Assembly: GCF_003269065.1 (NCBI RefSeq)
Contig: NZ_QLTA01000047.1
Span: 1-40,403 of the forward strand
Source: Paracidovorax anthurii
GTDB taxonomy: Bacteria; Pseudomonadota; Gammaproteobacteria; Burkholderiales; Burkholderiaceae_C
Length of the DNA stretch: 40,403 nt
Reading direction: 5' to 3'
How positions within the stretch are numbered: position 1 is the stretch's first letter; the number at the start of each line of letters is the position of its first letter. The translations under genes and the position numbers were made by a program. Of this stretch, positions 19,112-27,392 are shown in pieces. The notes beneath the pieces were generated by a model. The model worked only from the letters and a program-made list of their open reading frames with translations. It had not been told where the DNA came from and made no database searches.

Positions 19112-20631
19112 TCACCGGGCCGTAGGCACCGCGAACTCCGCCCCTGCGAGGTGCTTGCGGGCCAGCATTGCATGATGGACTGCTGCCGGGTGTAGAAACG
19201 CACGGCTTCTTTCCCGCAGGCATGCATGTCGCCGAACAGACTCTTCGCCCATCCGTCGAAGCCGAGCCAGACCATGGGCGCCGGGATGGGCACGTTGATG
19301 CCGACCATGCCCACCCGTACCCGCCGGGAAAACTCCCGGGCAGCATTGCCGTCGCGCGTGAAACAGGCCACGCCATTGCCGAATCCGTGCCCGTTCACCA
19401 GCGCGAGGGCCTCTCTAACGTCTGCCACGCGCACACACGCCAGCACCGGGCCGAAGCGCTCTTCCCGGTAGATGCGCATGTCCGGGGTGACATGGTCGAA
19501 AAGCGTTCCCCCCATGAAGAAACCCGCCCCATGGCCCTCGACCGCCAGCCCCCGTCCGTCGACGATCAGCCGCGCACCCTCCTCGACCCCTACGTCGATG
19601 CAGGCCTCGATGCGCTCCAGCACCTGCCTCGTCACGATCGGCCCCATCTCGGCACCGGGCTCCATGCCATTCCTGACCTGGAGGGATTTCACCCGTACCG
19701 CCAGCATCGGAACGATCCGGTCCGCGACGTCGCCCACCATGATCGCCACGGAGATGGCCATGCTGCGCTCTCCGGCAGAGCCGTAGGCCACGCCGATCAG
19801 CGCGTCCACCGCCTGCTCCAGATCGGCATCGGGCATGACGACCAGGGGGCTCCTGGCCGCACCGAGTGCTTGCACACGCTTGCCGAAGTGGGCGCCTCGT
19901 TCGTCGATGTACCGGGCCATCGGCTTCGAACCCACGAAGCTCAGGGCCGCGACGTCCGGATGCTCCAGCAGGCGATCGATCGCCACCTTGTCCCCTTGCA
20001 CAACATTGAAGACACCGTCCGGCAAGCCGGCCTCCTTGAGCAGACCCGCCATGAACAATGGCGCCGAGGGATCGCGCTCGCTGGGCCTCAGGACGAACGT
20101 GTTGCCCGCCATCAGCGCCACCGAGAACATCCAGCTCGGCACCATGCACGGAAAATTGCACGGCGTGATACCCGCCACGACGCCCAGGGGCTGCCAGACC
20201 GTCCAGTTGCCGATGCCCGTGGACACCTGCTCCGTGAAGTCCCCCTTCAGGAGCTGGGGGATGCCGCAGGCGAACTCGACGATGTCGATGCCCCGGTCGA
20301 CCTCGGCCTGCGCATCCGCGAACACCTTTCCATGCTCTGCGGTGATCATCGCGGCCAGCCGGTCGCGGTGGTGCTGCATCAGTTCGAGAAACTTGAACAT
20401 GATGCGCGCGCGGCGGATCGGAGATGTCCCGGACCAGCCGGGAAACGCCGCCTGGGCGGACGCCACGGCCTCATCCACCACGTCCACCGAAGCGAGTGCC
20501 ACGCGGCGCGCCACCGCACCCGTCGCGGGGTTGTAGACGTCCTGGTATCGGGCACCGTCGCCAAGGCGGCGATCGCCCTGGATGAAGTGAACGACGTCAT
20601 CGGCAGCGGTAAATGATTCGGGCAGGGGCAT
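19112..20631 (-). pseudogene. mmsA: Methylmalonate-semialdehyde dehydrogenase (MmsA-like), degraded
   Basis: A CoA-acylating aldehyde dehydrogenase that in intact form oxidises (methyl)malonate semialdehyde to propionyl- or acetyl-CoA in valine and beta-alanine catabolism. Start ATG at 20631 has GTGGAGA before it. Family segments are clear from [18 protein letters not shown] to MIYRE-like sequence and [19 protein letters not shown]. Two defects stand out. The catalytic cysteine of the GERCMAISV motif is Ser290 (codon AGC, 19762-19764). Near the end, a C run at 19141-19144 appears one base short: restoring one base gives the usual ending [10 protein letters not shown] and a stop at 19112 (506 aa), whereas the actual frame runs on without homology to 18946. 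Divergent from a LysR gene. Confidence 0.72.
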
Positions 20632-20706
20632 CGCTTGTCTCCACAATGGGGACCGCAGTCTAGGCACGCGATGCCCCCCCACGAAGCCCTTGAATGCGGA
20701 ATCAGA

Positions 20707-20722
20707 GTTCACGAGAATGAAC
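20707..20722. promoter_or_regulatory. Candidate LysR operator (T-N11-A dyad)
   Basis: GTTCACGAGAATGAAC has 5-bp arms GTTCA/TGAAC and fits the T-N11-A rule of LysR-type regulators. It lies in the 122-bp gap between divergent mmsA and the LysR gene, 32 bp before the latter's start, the standard place for an autoregulatory site. Confidence 0.5.
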
Positions 20723-20753
20723 AATCCTCGACGCATGGAGCGAAGAGAATCAG

Positions 20754-21701
20754 ATGCCCGGAAAAAAGATCGACGCACTTTGGTCCCATGTGCACTGGCT
20801 CAACGTGCTCGCCGACCAGGGGTCGTTCACCGCTGCGGCGCGGCATCTGCGTGTCAGCAAGGCGACGATGAGCCACCACATCGGCGAACTGGAAGCGGCT
20901 GCCGGCGTGCCGCTGGTGCGGCGGACCACGAGAAGCGTCCAGCTCACCGAGGCGGGCCGGCAGTTGGTGGATGCCACCGGATCGGCGTTCATGGCGATCG
21001 CCCGGGGTTTTGAAAGCGTGCAAGACCTGGCGGACGCTCCGAGGGGCCTGGTCCGCGTGACGGCCCCGGTGGCCTTCGCCCGCCAGCAGCTCGTGCCCCG
21101 CCTGCCGCAGTTCCTCACGGCGCATCCGCAGATTCGCGTCGAATTGGACATGTCCGATGCACTGGCCTCCCTGGCCCGCGAAGGCTTCGATCTGGCGATT
21201 CGCCACAGCGCGTCCGCGCCGGAAACCCATGTCGCCTGGAAGATCTGCGACACCTCCACGGTGCTGGTGGCCAGCCGGGGCTACCTGCAACGGCGGGGCA
21301 CGCCATCGGCGCCCCGAGATCTCCTGCAGCATGAATGCCTGTACTACCCCCGTTCGCAGGAATCCGTGGCCTGGCTTCTTGAGCCGACGCAGCGGGATGA
21401 AGAGGGCCAGCGCGTCAGCATCCCGGTGCGTGGCGCGTTCGCCGCGAACAACAGCGAGGCCCTCCGCGATGCCGCCGTCGCAGGGCTGGGAATCGCGCTG
21501 CTGCCGGATTTCAGCGCCAACAGCGCGCTCGAATCCGGGCGCCTGGTCCGCGTGCTGCCCGGGTGGCGCCCCGTGGGCCCATTCGCCAGCCAGATCCTCG
21601 CCATTCGCCCCTACACCCCGCACGTGCCACGGTCCGTGCAGGCCCTGGTGGCGTTCCTGCGGGCGTCGTTCTCGACAGGCTTCGATGCAAAGGCCCTCTG
21701 A
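20754..21701 (+). CDS. LysR family transcriptional regulator
   Basis: A 315-residue LysR regulator of the DsdC/GcvA-like subgroup common in proteobacteria. The winged helix-turn-helix occupies residues ~8-67 ([32 protein letters not shown]), followed by the linker and a periplasmic-binding-like effector domain with DGFDLAIR-like [10 protein letters not shown] and the typical [13 protein letters not shown] near residue 250. It is divergent from the mmsA-like gene with a T-N11-A dyad between them, so it probably controls that gene and itself. If mmsA is dead, this regulator may have lost its main local target. Confidence 0.88.
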   Translation: MPGKKIDALWSHVHWLNVLADQGSFTAAARHLRVSKATMSHHIGELEAAAGVPLVRRTTRSVQLTEAGRQLVDATGSAFMAIARGFESVQDLADAPRGLVRVTAPVAFARQQLVPRLPQFLTAHPQIRVELDMSDALASLAREGFDLAIRHSASAPETHVAWKICDTSTVLVASRGYLQRRGTPSAPRDLLQHECLYYPRSQESVAWLLEPTQRDEEGQRVSIPVRGAFAANNSEALRDAAVAGLGIALLPDFSANSALESGRLVRVLPGWRPVGPFASQILAIRPYTPHVPRSVQALVAFLRASFSTGFDAKAL

Positions 21702-21827
21702 TGCCCTCCCCATCCCGGCAAAACGCCCAGGCCCGCATTCCATCCTGCAGGCATAGCTGCACGCGATCGGCCTGAAGGAGCGTCTCCATGAACCACGCTG
21801 TCATTCTCGGAAAAGTGTGAAATCTGA

Positions 21828-21844
21828 GAACGTGTTCACGATCT
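21828..21844 (+). repeat. Short repeat, copy 1 (left side of the island)
   Basis: GAACGTGTTCACGATCT. The same sequence with one difference recurs at 29653-29669, in the same orientation, just outside maf. It could be the end of a lost insertion sequence or a dispersed repeat. It lies just left of the bufferin locus. Confidence 0.4.
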
Positions 21845-21898
21845 AAGTGCTTCTTCGAGAACCGGCCGAAGTCCGGCGAAATATCGTGCAACGAGCGA

Positions 21899-22540
21899 TT
21901 ACCACCGCAGCCACTGCCGACCTGCGAGTGCGCCAAGCACCGCCGACATGCCCATCCCGAGCACGTACCAGATCGCGACGAACGGGGCCTGCATCTCAGG
22001 GCAGTGCAGCGAGTACACGCAGGCCCCCACCGCGCCGGCCAGCCAGCCGGCCGCGGCGCCGGTCAGCACGGGCCGCGTCGGCGCCAGCCCGCGCAGCGCC
22101 CACAGCAGCCCGAGGCCGATCGGAAGCGCCGTCACCGTCACGTTAAACGCGCAGGTGCGCCAGGTCGTGCCCAGCACCAGCGGCATCCGCGCCGCCGGCT
22201 CCGCCATCCACAGCCCCACCGCCGCCCAGATCCACAGCAGCGACACCGGCAGCCAGACGCCGAGCCACCAGCCGTTCATCCGTGCGCCCGGATGCCCGAG
22301 CCGGAACACCACGACCAGCCCGGTCGCCGCGACCGCCAATGGCATCGCCACCTTCTGCCAGAAGGCCGCCGTGCCCATCACCTGCGCCAGGTCGGCGCGG
22401 ATGCCATAAGCGCCCTGCACCCAGGCCAACGCCAGCGCGAGGCCCATACCCAGTGCGATCGCGAAACGACGCTCGCCCACCCGCACCGGCACCGGGTTGG
22501 CCTGCCGCGCGAGCAGCCCGATCAGCTCGTCAGTCTTCAT
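21899..22540 (-). CDS. nrsF: NrsF-type membrane anti-sigma factor (DUF1109)
   Basis: A 213-residue inner-membrane protein with six predicted hydrophobic segments, the DUF1109 architecture of NrsF, which holds a SigF-type ECF sigma factor inactive until metal or oxidative stress is sensed. Cysteines are at 130 (WRTCAFNV), 174 and 180 ([11 protein letters not shown]). The 130/180 pair has the position and spacing I recall for the two conserved sensor cysteines of Caulobacter NrsF (131/181). The start ATG at 22540 overlaps the sigma stop as ATGA and has AAGGA seven bases upstream; the ATG at 22555 is less likely. The short cytoplasmic N-terminus ([13 protein letters not shown]) would contact the sigma factor. 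Confidence 0.88.
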   Translation of the reverse strand: MKTDELIGLLARQANPVPVRVGERRFAIALGMGLALALAWVQGAYGIRADLAQVMGTAAFWQKVAMPLAVAATGLVVVFRLGHPGARMNGWWLGVWLPVSLLWIWAAVGLWMAEPAARMPLVLGTTWRTCAFNVTVTALPIGLGLLWALRGLAPTRPVLTGAAAGWLAGAVGACVYSLHCPEMQAPFVAIWYVLGMGMSAVLGALAGRQWLRW

Positions 22541-23082
22541 GTCATGTCCTTCCATAACCGCGCCATCGCCTTGAGCCCGCGGTGCACGCCGACCTTCACC
22601 GCCGATTCGCTCATCCCCGTCAGCTGCGCCGTCTCCTGCACCGACAGCCCCTCGAGCTTCGTATGCACGATCGGCAACCGCTGGTTTGTCGGCAGTTGCT
22701 CCAGCAGCCGTCCCAGATCGCGGCGCGATTCACCCGCCTCGTGATCCGCCGTCGCGAAAACCGCCAGCTCGTCGTCCAGCGGATCATGCAGCGCCTCGCG
22801 GCGCTCGCGCCGCCGCCACAGGTCGACCAGCTTGTAGCGCGCCACCGCATGCACCCAGGCCGTCAGCGGCTCGCCGCGCCGGTAGCTCTGGCGCTGCGTG
22901 TGCACCGCCATCAGCGTCTCCTGCACGAGGTCCTCGACCTCGTCCGGCAGCTGCTGCAGCCGGCGCCGGAAGTACCCGCGAAGCAAGGCCCCCAGGCGCT
23001 GCAGGAAGCGGTGGTAGGCCGCCGCATCCCCGTCCAGCCCGGCGACGAAGAGGTCGTGCAGCTCATGCTCGGTCGCGATCAT
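22537..23082 (-). CDS. sigF: ECF RNA polymerase sigma factor, SigF type
   Basis: A 181-residue extracytoplasmic-function sigma factor. Region 2 spans about residues 22-92 ([18 protein letters not shown], then [17 protein letters not shown]). Region 4 spans about 122-175 ([25 protein letters not shown], then [17 protein letters not shown]). Pairing with a DUF1109 protein places it with the SigF/ECF16 group. The longest frame starts at 23100, but a promoter -10 element (CGAAT) covers that region. ATG at 23082 lies 7-8 bases downstream of it and is therefore the likely start, giving a leaderless message. Its stop overlaps nrsF. Confidence 0.9.
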   Translation of the reverse strand: MIATEHELHDLFVAGLDGDAAAYHRFLQRLGALLRGYFRRRLQQLPDEVEDLVQETLMAVHTQRQSYRRGEPLTAWVHAVARYKLVDLWRRRERREALHDPLDDELAVFATADHEAGESRRDLGRLLEQLPTNQRLPIVHTKLEGLSVQETAQLTGMSESAVKVGVHRGLKAMARLWKDMT

Positions 23083-23089
23083 GGGATCT

Positions 23090-23117
23090 ATTCGCGTCAT
23101 GGGGATGGAAGGTTACA
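23090..23117 (-). promoter_or_regulatory. SigF-type promoter for the sigma/anti-sigma operon
   Basis: On the minus strand, TGTAACC (23117-23111), 16 bases, then CGAAT (23094-23090). It has the same elements and spacing as the promoter at 23159 and agrees with the GTAACC/CGAA pattern known for Caulobacter SigF promoters. It implies autoregulation. Confidence 0.82.
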
Positions 23118-23158
23118 GGGCCTCCGAAAAAAATAATCGAGGACTTTTTCGGTGCGGC

Positions 23159-23186
23159 TGTAACCCGGCGCCCCGCCGCCGCGAAT
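23159..23186 (+). promoter_or_regulatory. SigF-type promoter for the bufferin operon
   Basis: TGTAACC at 23159-23165, 16 bases, then CGAAT at 23182-23186. Transcription would start near 23193, leaving a leader of about 65 bases before the DUF2282 gene. The -35, spacing and -10 are identical to the divergent copy on the other strand. Confidence 0.85.
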
Positions 23187-23257
23187 TAGCTCTCGGAACG
23201 CAACGGCAGTCCGCCGCGTTCATCCTCAACCTCGCATCCATGCACAAGGAGTTCCCC

Positions 23258-23533
23258 ATGAAGTCGACCACCCTGAGCCTTGCCCTGGTCACGCTGACCG
23301 CGCTGTCCACCTCCGCCATGGCGCAAGACGCCAAGCCCGCAGCCGAAAAAGAGCGCTGCTACGGCGTCGCGATGGCCGGCAAGAACGACTGCGCCGCCGG
23401 CCCCGGCACCACCTGCGCCGGCACCTCGAAGATGGACTACCAGGCCAATGCCTGGAAGTACGTGCCGGCGGGCACCTGCACCTCGATCAAGACGCCCAAG
23501 GGCATGGGCTCGCTGGCCCCGGTGAAGTCCTGA
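23258..23533 (+). CDS. bufA1: Bufferin-family precursor peptide (DUF2282)
   Basis: A 91-residue secreted small protein. Residues 1-22 are a Sec signal peptide (cleavage after SAMA, before QD). The mature part has four cysteines at 34, 45, 53 and 74 in the DUF2282 pattern [31 protein letters not shown]2282 proteins next to DUF692 and DUF2063 genes are bufferins: ribosomally made peptides whose cysteines are modified by the DUF692 enzyme and which help cells withstand excess copper in the periplasm. ATG at 23258 has AAGGAG just upstream; the longer frame from 23081 would include the promoter and is rejected. It is the first gene of a four-gene operon read from a SigF-type promoter. Confidence 0.9.
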   Translation: MKSTTLSLALVTLTALSTSAMAQDAKPAAEKERCYGVAMAGKNDCAAGPGTTCAGTSKMDYQANAWKYVPAGTCTSIKTPKGMGSLAPVKS

Positions 23534-23546
23534 CCGGATCCGCGCC

Positions 23547-24395
23547 ATGTCACGCACGCTGGGCGCGGGCCTGGGCTTCAAGCCGGATTTCGCCGAGGAC
23601 GCGTTCGCCGCGCGCGAAGCGGGTCTGTGGTTCGAGGTCCATCCCGAGAACTACCTCGTCGCGGGCGGCCCGCGCCTGGCGCTGCTCGAGACCCTGCGCG
23701 CGACGCATCCGCTGTCGCTGCACGGGGTGTCGATGTCGCTGGCCGGCACCTCGCCGCCGGACCCCGACCACCTGCGGCGCTTCGCCGCGCTGGTCGACCG
23801 GCTGCAGCCGGCGCTGGTGTCCGAGCACCTGGCCTGGAGCCGCTTCGGCGGCGCCTACGCGCCAGACCTGCTGCCGGTGCCCCGCACCGGCGAATCGCTG
23901 CGTCTCGTCGCCGACAACCTGCAGCGCCTGCAGGACGCGCTGCGCCGGCGCGTCGCGATCGAGAACCCCTCCCACTACCTGCCCCTCGCCCATGACTGGG
24001 GCGAGGTCGATTTCCTGCATGAGCTGGTGCGCCGCACCGGCTGCGGGCTGCTGGTCGACGTGAACAACGTGTTCGTGTCGGCGAGCAACCTGGGTCTGGA
24101 CGCTGCCCCGTGGATCGACGCGATCGACGGCGACGCGGTCATGGAAATCCACCTCGCCGGTCATCGCGCCGACGCGGATACCTCGACCGGCCTGCTGATC
24201 GACAGCCACGACGCACCGGTCGCGGAACCGGTCTGGGCGCTGCTCGAGCGCCTGACGGAGCGCATCGGCCCGCGGCCGACGCTGCTCGAGCGCGACGGGA
24301 ACCTTCCGCCGTTCGGTGCCTTGATCTCGGAACGCGGCCGGGCGCAGGACGCGCTCGATGCCGCGGCCACCGCACCGACGGAGGTCCCCGCATGA
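23547..24395 (+). CDS. bufB1: MNIO (DUF692) enzyme modifying the bufferin
   Basis: A 282-residue TIM-barrel protein of the multinuclear non-heme iron-dependent oxidative enzyme family. Candidate metal ligands are visible in order: Glu30 (WFEVHPENY), His59 (SLHGVSMSL), Glu93/His94 (SEHLAWS), Glu139 (AIENPS), Asp171/Asn173 (VDVNNV), His202 (EIHLAGH), Asp219/His221 (IDSHD) and Glu249 (LLERDGNLP). In studied systems such enzymes oxidatively convert peptide cysteines into heterocycles. It starts 13 bp after the peptide gene and ends with a 4-bp ATGA overlap with the next gene. Modification of the neighbouring peptide before export is inferred from the family and context. Confidence 0.92.
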   Translation: MSRTLGAGLGFKPDFAEDAFAAREAGLWFEVHPENYLVAGGPRLALLETLRATHPLSLHGVSMSLAGTSPPDPDHLRRFAALVDRLQPALVSEHLAWSRFGGAYAPDLLPVPRTGESLRLVADNLQRLQDALRRRVAIENPSHYLPLAHDWGEVDFLHELVRRTGCGLLVDVNNVFVSASNLGLDAAPWIDAIDGDAVMEIHLAGHRADADTSTGLLIDSHDAPVAEPVWALLERLTERIGPRPTLLERDGNLPPFGALISERGRAQDALDAAATAPTEVPA

Positions 24396-25138
24396 CGCTC
24401 GTCGAATTCCAGGACGCGTTCTGGCGCGACCTCTGGGCCGAACCCGGCGCCGCCGTGGCCCGGCCCGCCGCCTTCAACGTCTACCGCAACACCGTCCTCA
24501 AGGGCTGTGCCGATGCGCTGATCTCGCACTATCCGGCGGTGCACCGCCTGAGCGGCGATGCCTGGATGCAGGCGGTCGCGCTCGATCACGCGCGCACAAC
24601 CCCTCCCACCGGCGGCGACCTGCAGCATTACGGCGAGCATTTCCCTGCGTTTCTCGACCAGGTGCTGGCGGGCTCCGAGCTGCCCTGGCTGGCCGAAGTG
24701 GCGCGGCTCGACCGGCTCTGGAGCGAGAGCCACGTTGCCGCCGACGCGCCGCAACTGACACTGCCCATGCTGACGCGGATCGATGCCGAGCGGCTCGCCC
24801 ATTCGCGGCTGGTGCCGCATCCCGCGGCGCGCTGGCGCTGGTGCGCCGACTGGCCGGCCTTCAGCCTGTGGCAGGCCGCGCGCGAGGCGGCCGCCGACCC
24901 GAACCCGCCGCACTGGGTGGGCCAAGGCGCGCTGATGGTGCGGCCGGCGGGCGCCGTCCTCGGTCGGGAGATCGACGCCGCCGACTGCGCGCTGCTGGAC
25001 GCCTGCGCGGAGGGCCAGCCGCTGGGCTCTGCGCTGGAGGCCGTCCAGACCGGCTTTCCCGACTTCGACCCCGGCGCCGCGCTGGGCCGCCTGCTGGACC
25101 ACGGCGCATTCGCCGCCGCCATGGAGATGCCATCATGA
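24392..25138 (+). CDS. bufC1: DUF2063 partner protein (BufC-type)
   Basis: A 248-residue protein of the DUF2063 family, which accompanies DUF692 enzymes and is thought to present the precursor peptide to them. The N-terminal helical domain shows the family pattern [20 protein letters not shown] (residues ~28-47), and the C-terminal half, ending FAAAMEMPS, forms the second domain. The start ATG overlaps the bufB stop; the longer frame from 24110 lies inside bufB and is a shadow. The stop overlaps the next start as ATGA, so all three are translationally coupled. Confidence 0.9.
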   Translation: MTLVEFQDAFWRDLWAEPGAAVARPAAFNVYRNTVLKGCADALISHYPAVHRLSGDAWMQAVALDHARTTPPTGGDLQHYGEHFPAFLDQVLAGSELPWLAEVARLDRLWSESHVAADAPQLTLPMLTRIDAERLAHSRLVPHPAARWRWCADWPAFSLWQAAREAAADPNPPHWVGQGALMVRPAGAVLGREIDAADCALLDACAEGQPLGSALEAVQTGFPDFDPGAALGRLLDHGAFAAAMEMPS

Positions 25139-25680
25139 ACACGATCACCCCGACGCCCTCGCCGTCCGCCTCCTCCGCCGCCGCCGCCGCCGCGACGGCA
25201 TCCCAGTCGGCCTCGCCGACGCTGCTTACCGCGATCCGCGACCGGCTGGAACGCTGGATCTCCCACGACCTGATCGCCCTGGCCTGCCGCTTCAGCATCG
25301 CGGGCGTGTTCTGGCTGTCGGGCCGGACCAAGGTCGAGGGCTGGTTCACGTTGACCGACACGACCTTCCTGCTGTTCCGCCAGGACTACGCGCTCCCGCT
25401 GATCCCGCCCGAATGGGCCGCCTTAATGGCCACGACGGCGGAGCACGTGCTGCCGATCCTGCTGGTGCTGGGCCTCGGCACCCGGCTGGCCGCTGCAGGT
25501 GTGCTGGGAATGACGGCGGTGATCCAGACTTTCGTCTACCCGTCGGCGTGGCCCACTCACCTGAGCTGGGCGGCTCCCATGCTCGTCCTGCTGGGACGCG
25601 GCCCGGGAAGATGGTCGTTGGACGCCGTGTTCACGCGTGTCATCAAGTCTCGAACCGCTCCATCAAGGTCACAAGGTTAA
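25135..25680 (+). CDS. DoxX-family membrane protein, last gene of the bufferin operon
   Basis: A 181-residue membrane protein with a Ser/Ala-rich N-terminus and about four hydrophobic helices ([69 protein letters not shown]). The GRTKVEGW and GPGRWSLD segments are typical of DoxX proteins found in bufferin/gig-type operons, where their role is unclear. The start overlaps bufC by ATGA. The last ~12 residues ([10 protein letters not shown]) are read antisense from a chemoreceptor remnant, so the natural C-terminus was probably altered where the island joined older DNA. Confidence 0.85.
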   Translation: MNTITPTPSPSASSAAAAAATASQSASPTLLTAIRDRLERWISHDLIALACRFSIAGVFWLSGRTKVEGWFTLTDTTFLLFRQDYALPLIPPEWAALMATTAEHVLPILLVLGLGTRLAAAGVLGMTAVIQTFVYPSAWPTHLSWAAPMLVLLGRGPGRWSLDAVFTRVIKSRTAPSRSQG

Positions 25681-25860
25681 CGACCTGTTGACGCAGGCTT
25701 TCTGCTGCTGCTCTGCTCGACGAGCGCTGCATTTTGCGGAATGCCTTCCTCGATGCGAACGATCGCATCGTTGACCTGACCGACGCCGCCACTTTGCGGC
25801 ATGCAGGGCTGGCTGATGGCAGCCTCGACCCGCCGCATCGTGGCGCCGGCACGGGGCTTG
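25643..25860 (-). pseudogene. Chemoreceptor (MCP) C-terminal remnant
   Basis: On the minus strand, GVGQVNDAIVRIEEGIPQNAALVEQ is followed, after a shift of reading frame in a GCA-rich stretch near 25710, by [21 protein letters not shown] and a stop at 25643. This is the hairpin-proximal end of a methyl-accepting chemotaxis protein. The part before it (AGATMRRVEAAIS) is shortened and degenerate. The rest of the gene is missing. It overlaps the 3' end of the DoxX gene on the other strand. Confidence 0.75.
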
Positions 25861-25900
25861 GTCGCAAAAATCTCCCCGCCTGCGCCCGTAGACTGACGGT

Positions 25901-26053
25901 GTGACAGAAGAGAAGAGCCAATCGCGGAGCAAGTACCGCACGACAAACTGGAAAGCCTGCAACGCGGCGCTGAAGGCGCGAGGCTCGCTGACGATGTGGT
26001 TGGACCCGGGCATACGATGGCTGGGCAAGCCAAGCGGCAGGCGACGGCGATGA
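25901..26053 (+). pseudogene. IS5-family transposase N-terminal remnant
   Basis: From a GTG at 25901, about 50 codons encode KYRTTNWKACNAALKARGSL followed by TMWLDPGIRWLGKPSGRRRR and TGA at 26051. The RTTNWxxYNAALKxRGSLTxWLD pattern is the standard N-terminus of IS5-family transposases. The catalytic part is absent. Confidence 0.78.
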
Positions 26054-26145
26054 TTGTGCCGCGCAGGAACGCCAGCCACAGGAAGAGGCCGAGTGAGGGA
26101 TCGCAGCAGCGCAACGCAGCCATTCGTGCGTGCAAGAGGTATGTC

Positions 26146-26340
26146 TCGACCTGGCAGAGCTGGTTGATCGACGTGGCCAACGAACAGGTCGAGACACCCG
26201 AGGAGGTAACCGAGACGATAGGCCGCGCGCTGCAGTTCACGCCGAAGGAACGTCTGCTCCCCTGCACCAACCGCGGCCTCGCGCCGATGCCGCGCGCGAT
26301 GGCGCTGGCCACCAAGCTCAAGTCGCTCGCGCGCCAGCGC
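26146..26340 (+). pseudogene. MetE-like methionine synthase C-terminal remnant
   Basis: A plus-strand frame reads DVANEQVETPEEVTETIGRA, then LQFTPKERLLPCTN-RG-LAPMPRAMALA, the end of the cobalamin-independent methionine synthase-like domain. The zinc-binding cysteine of the usual PCTNCG motif is Arg here (codon CGC at 26272-26274). There is no start region and the upstream bases are unrelated, so it is a fragment. The frame runs on to 26445 without homology. Confidence 0.7.
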
Positions 26341-26360
26341 CAGAGCGCTTATGGATGGTT

Positions 26361-27365
26361 TCATCCAGCCTGGGGCGCGCTTCGGCTTGACAGCAGCGGC
26401 GGTTCGGCTGTCACGAGTCGAAGGAGCCCTTGGATGATTTGCTGAGGATCGTCGTTGGCATCGAGCACCGCCTGCCTCACGCGCAGGTGCAGCCTGTCCT
26501 CTGGCAGGGTGGCTGCATCGTACAAATGATCCATGACGAGCAGCGCGTTGCCAAGGCTCAGCCCCGGATCCTGTGCTGGTTCCAGGCCAGCAACGATATT
26601 GATGGCATTGTCGAGTGCTTCGGTGTGCAGGAGCGACTGAACCTCGATCCGTCCGGCCGGCTGAGGGTCGATCGGCATGGCCTGCCTATTGGCGCGCGGA
26701 TGCGGTCGAGGATCCACCGCGATGGCCACTGCCAGCCCTGCCGCGGCGAGTATGAAACCTTGAGCTGCCTCCCTCAAGCCTCGGTCTTGTTCGTCAGGCA
26801 GAGTGCCGGGCCCACCCACCCACAGGCCTCCGTGCACCATCATGCCAAGTCCTCCTGCAGCAACGACAGCACCTGCGTCCGCAAGCCTCGCGCGTGGATC
26901 CTGCTGCAACTCATTGATGATGAGGACCCCTGCCTGGGCCAGCGCGCCACCTGCCCGCAGGACCCCTTCAACCGTCTGCCATGCGGCCGCTGCCGCTTCC
27001 TGCGTGGCGGCTGCAGCTTGAACTGCCGTGTCTCTCAATGCGGCACCTGTCTGGACAGCCGCGTGTTGCGCTGCGGCCGCTGCTTGGCTGGCTGCGCGCT
27101 GCACCGTCGAGGCCGTGTGAAAGGCGGCCTGTCGCAGCACGGTGGCAGTCCTCTGAAAGTTCCCGGCTGTCGGCAGCGCAGCCCGCGGCACGGATACGGT
27201 GTCGCCACTGGAGGGAGGGGGCGGCCGATTCGCCAGGTCGCTCGTCACCTCCCGACCGTGCGACCGGGACGTGGAACGACGGGTCGAGGGTTGATCGACG
27301 GCCTCCTCGGCCGCATGGCGTGCCGGCAGGGCCGGCATACCAGACGATGATGTGATTGAAACCAT
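26361..27365 (-). CDS. Unrecognised protein, candidate type III effector
   Basis: A 334-residue protein that I do not recognise. The N-terminus is Ser/Thr/Pro-rich (MVSITSSSGMPALPARHA; SDLANRPPPPSSGDT at ~42-56), as in type III secretion signals. Residues ~76-136 are an Ala/Gln-rich helical, probably coiled-coil stretch. Two hydrophobic segments follow (~163-185 and ~200-217), then an acidic helical C-terminal region. ATG at 27365 has GAGGG six bases upstream, while the longer frame to 27410 would run through the predicted promoter. A PIP box with a near-consensus -10 lies upstream. HrpX-type control and secretion are inferred; a membrane-active effector or a translocon-like protein are both possible. 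Confidence 0.65.
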   Translation of the reverse strand: MVSITSSSGMPALPARHAAEEAVDQPSTRRSTSRSHGREVTSDLANRPPPPSSGDTVSVPRAALPTAGNFQRTATVLRQAAFHTASTVQRAASQAAAAAQHAAVQTGAALRDTAVQAAAATQEAAAAAWQTVEGVLRAGGALAQAGVLIINELQQDPRARLADAGAVVAAGGLGMMVHGGLWVGGPGTLPDEQDRGLREAAQGFILAAAGLAVAIAVDPRPHPRANRQAMPIDPQPAGRIEVQSLLHTEALDNAINIVAGLEPAQDPGLSLGNALLVMDHLYDAATLPEDRLHLRVRQAVLDANDDPQQIIQGLLRLVTAEPPLLSSRSAPQAG

Positions 27366-27392
27366 AGCAGCCCTCACGAAACGAAAAGCACC

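Noticed and set aside
25669-26364. Minus-strand 231-codon frame across the graveyard
   Set aside because: It is a composite of unrelated remnants; only the chemoreceptor piece at its end is recognisable and that is split by a frame shift.
26352-26367. Small hairpin TGGATG/CATCCA at the end of the candidate effector gene
   Set aside because: The stem is short, has no T run on either strand and overlaps the stop codon; not enough to call a terminator.
26430-27350. Plus-strand 306-codon frame opposite the candidate effector
   Set aside because: It is Cys/Arg-rich with no start signal or family pattern. The minus-strand frame has a ribosome binding site, a promoter and a sensible protein composition.
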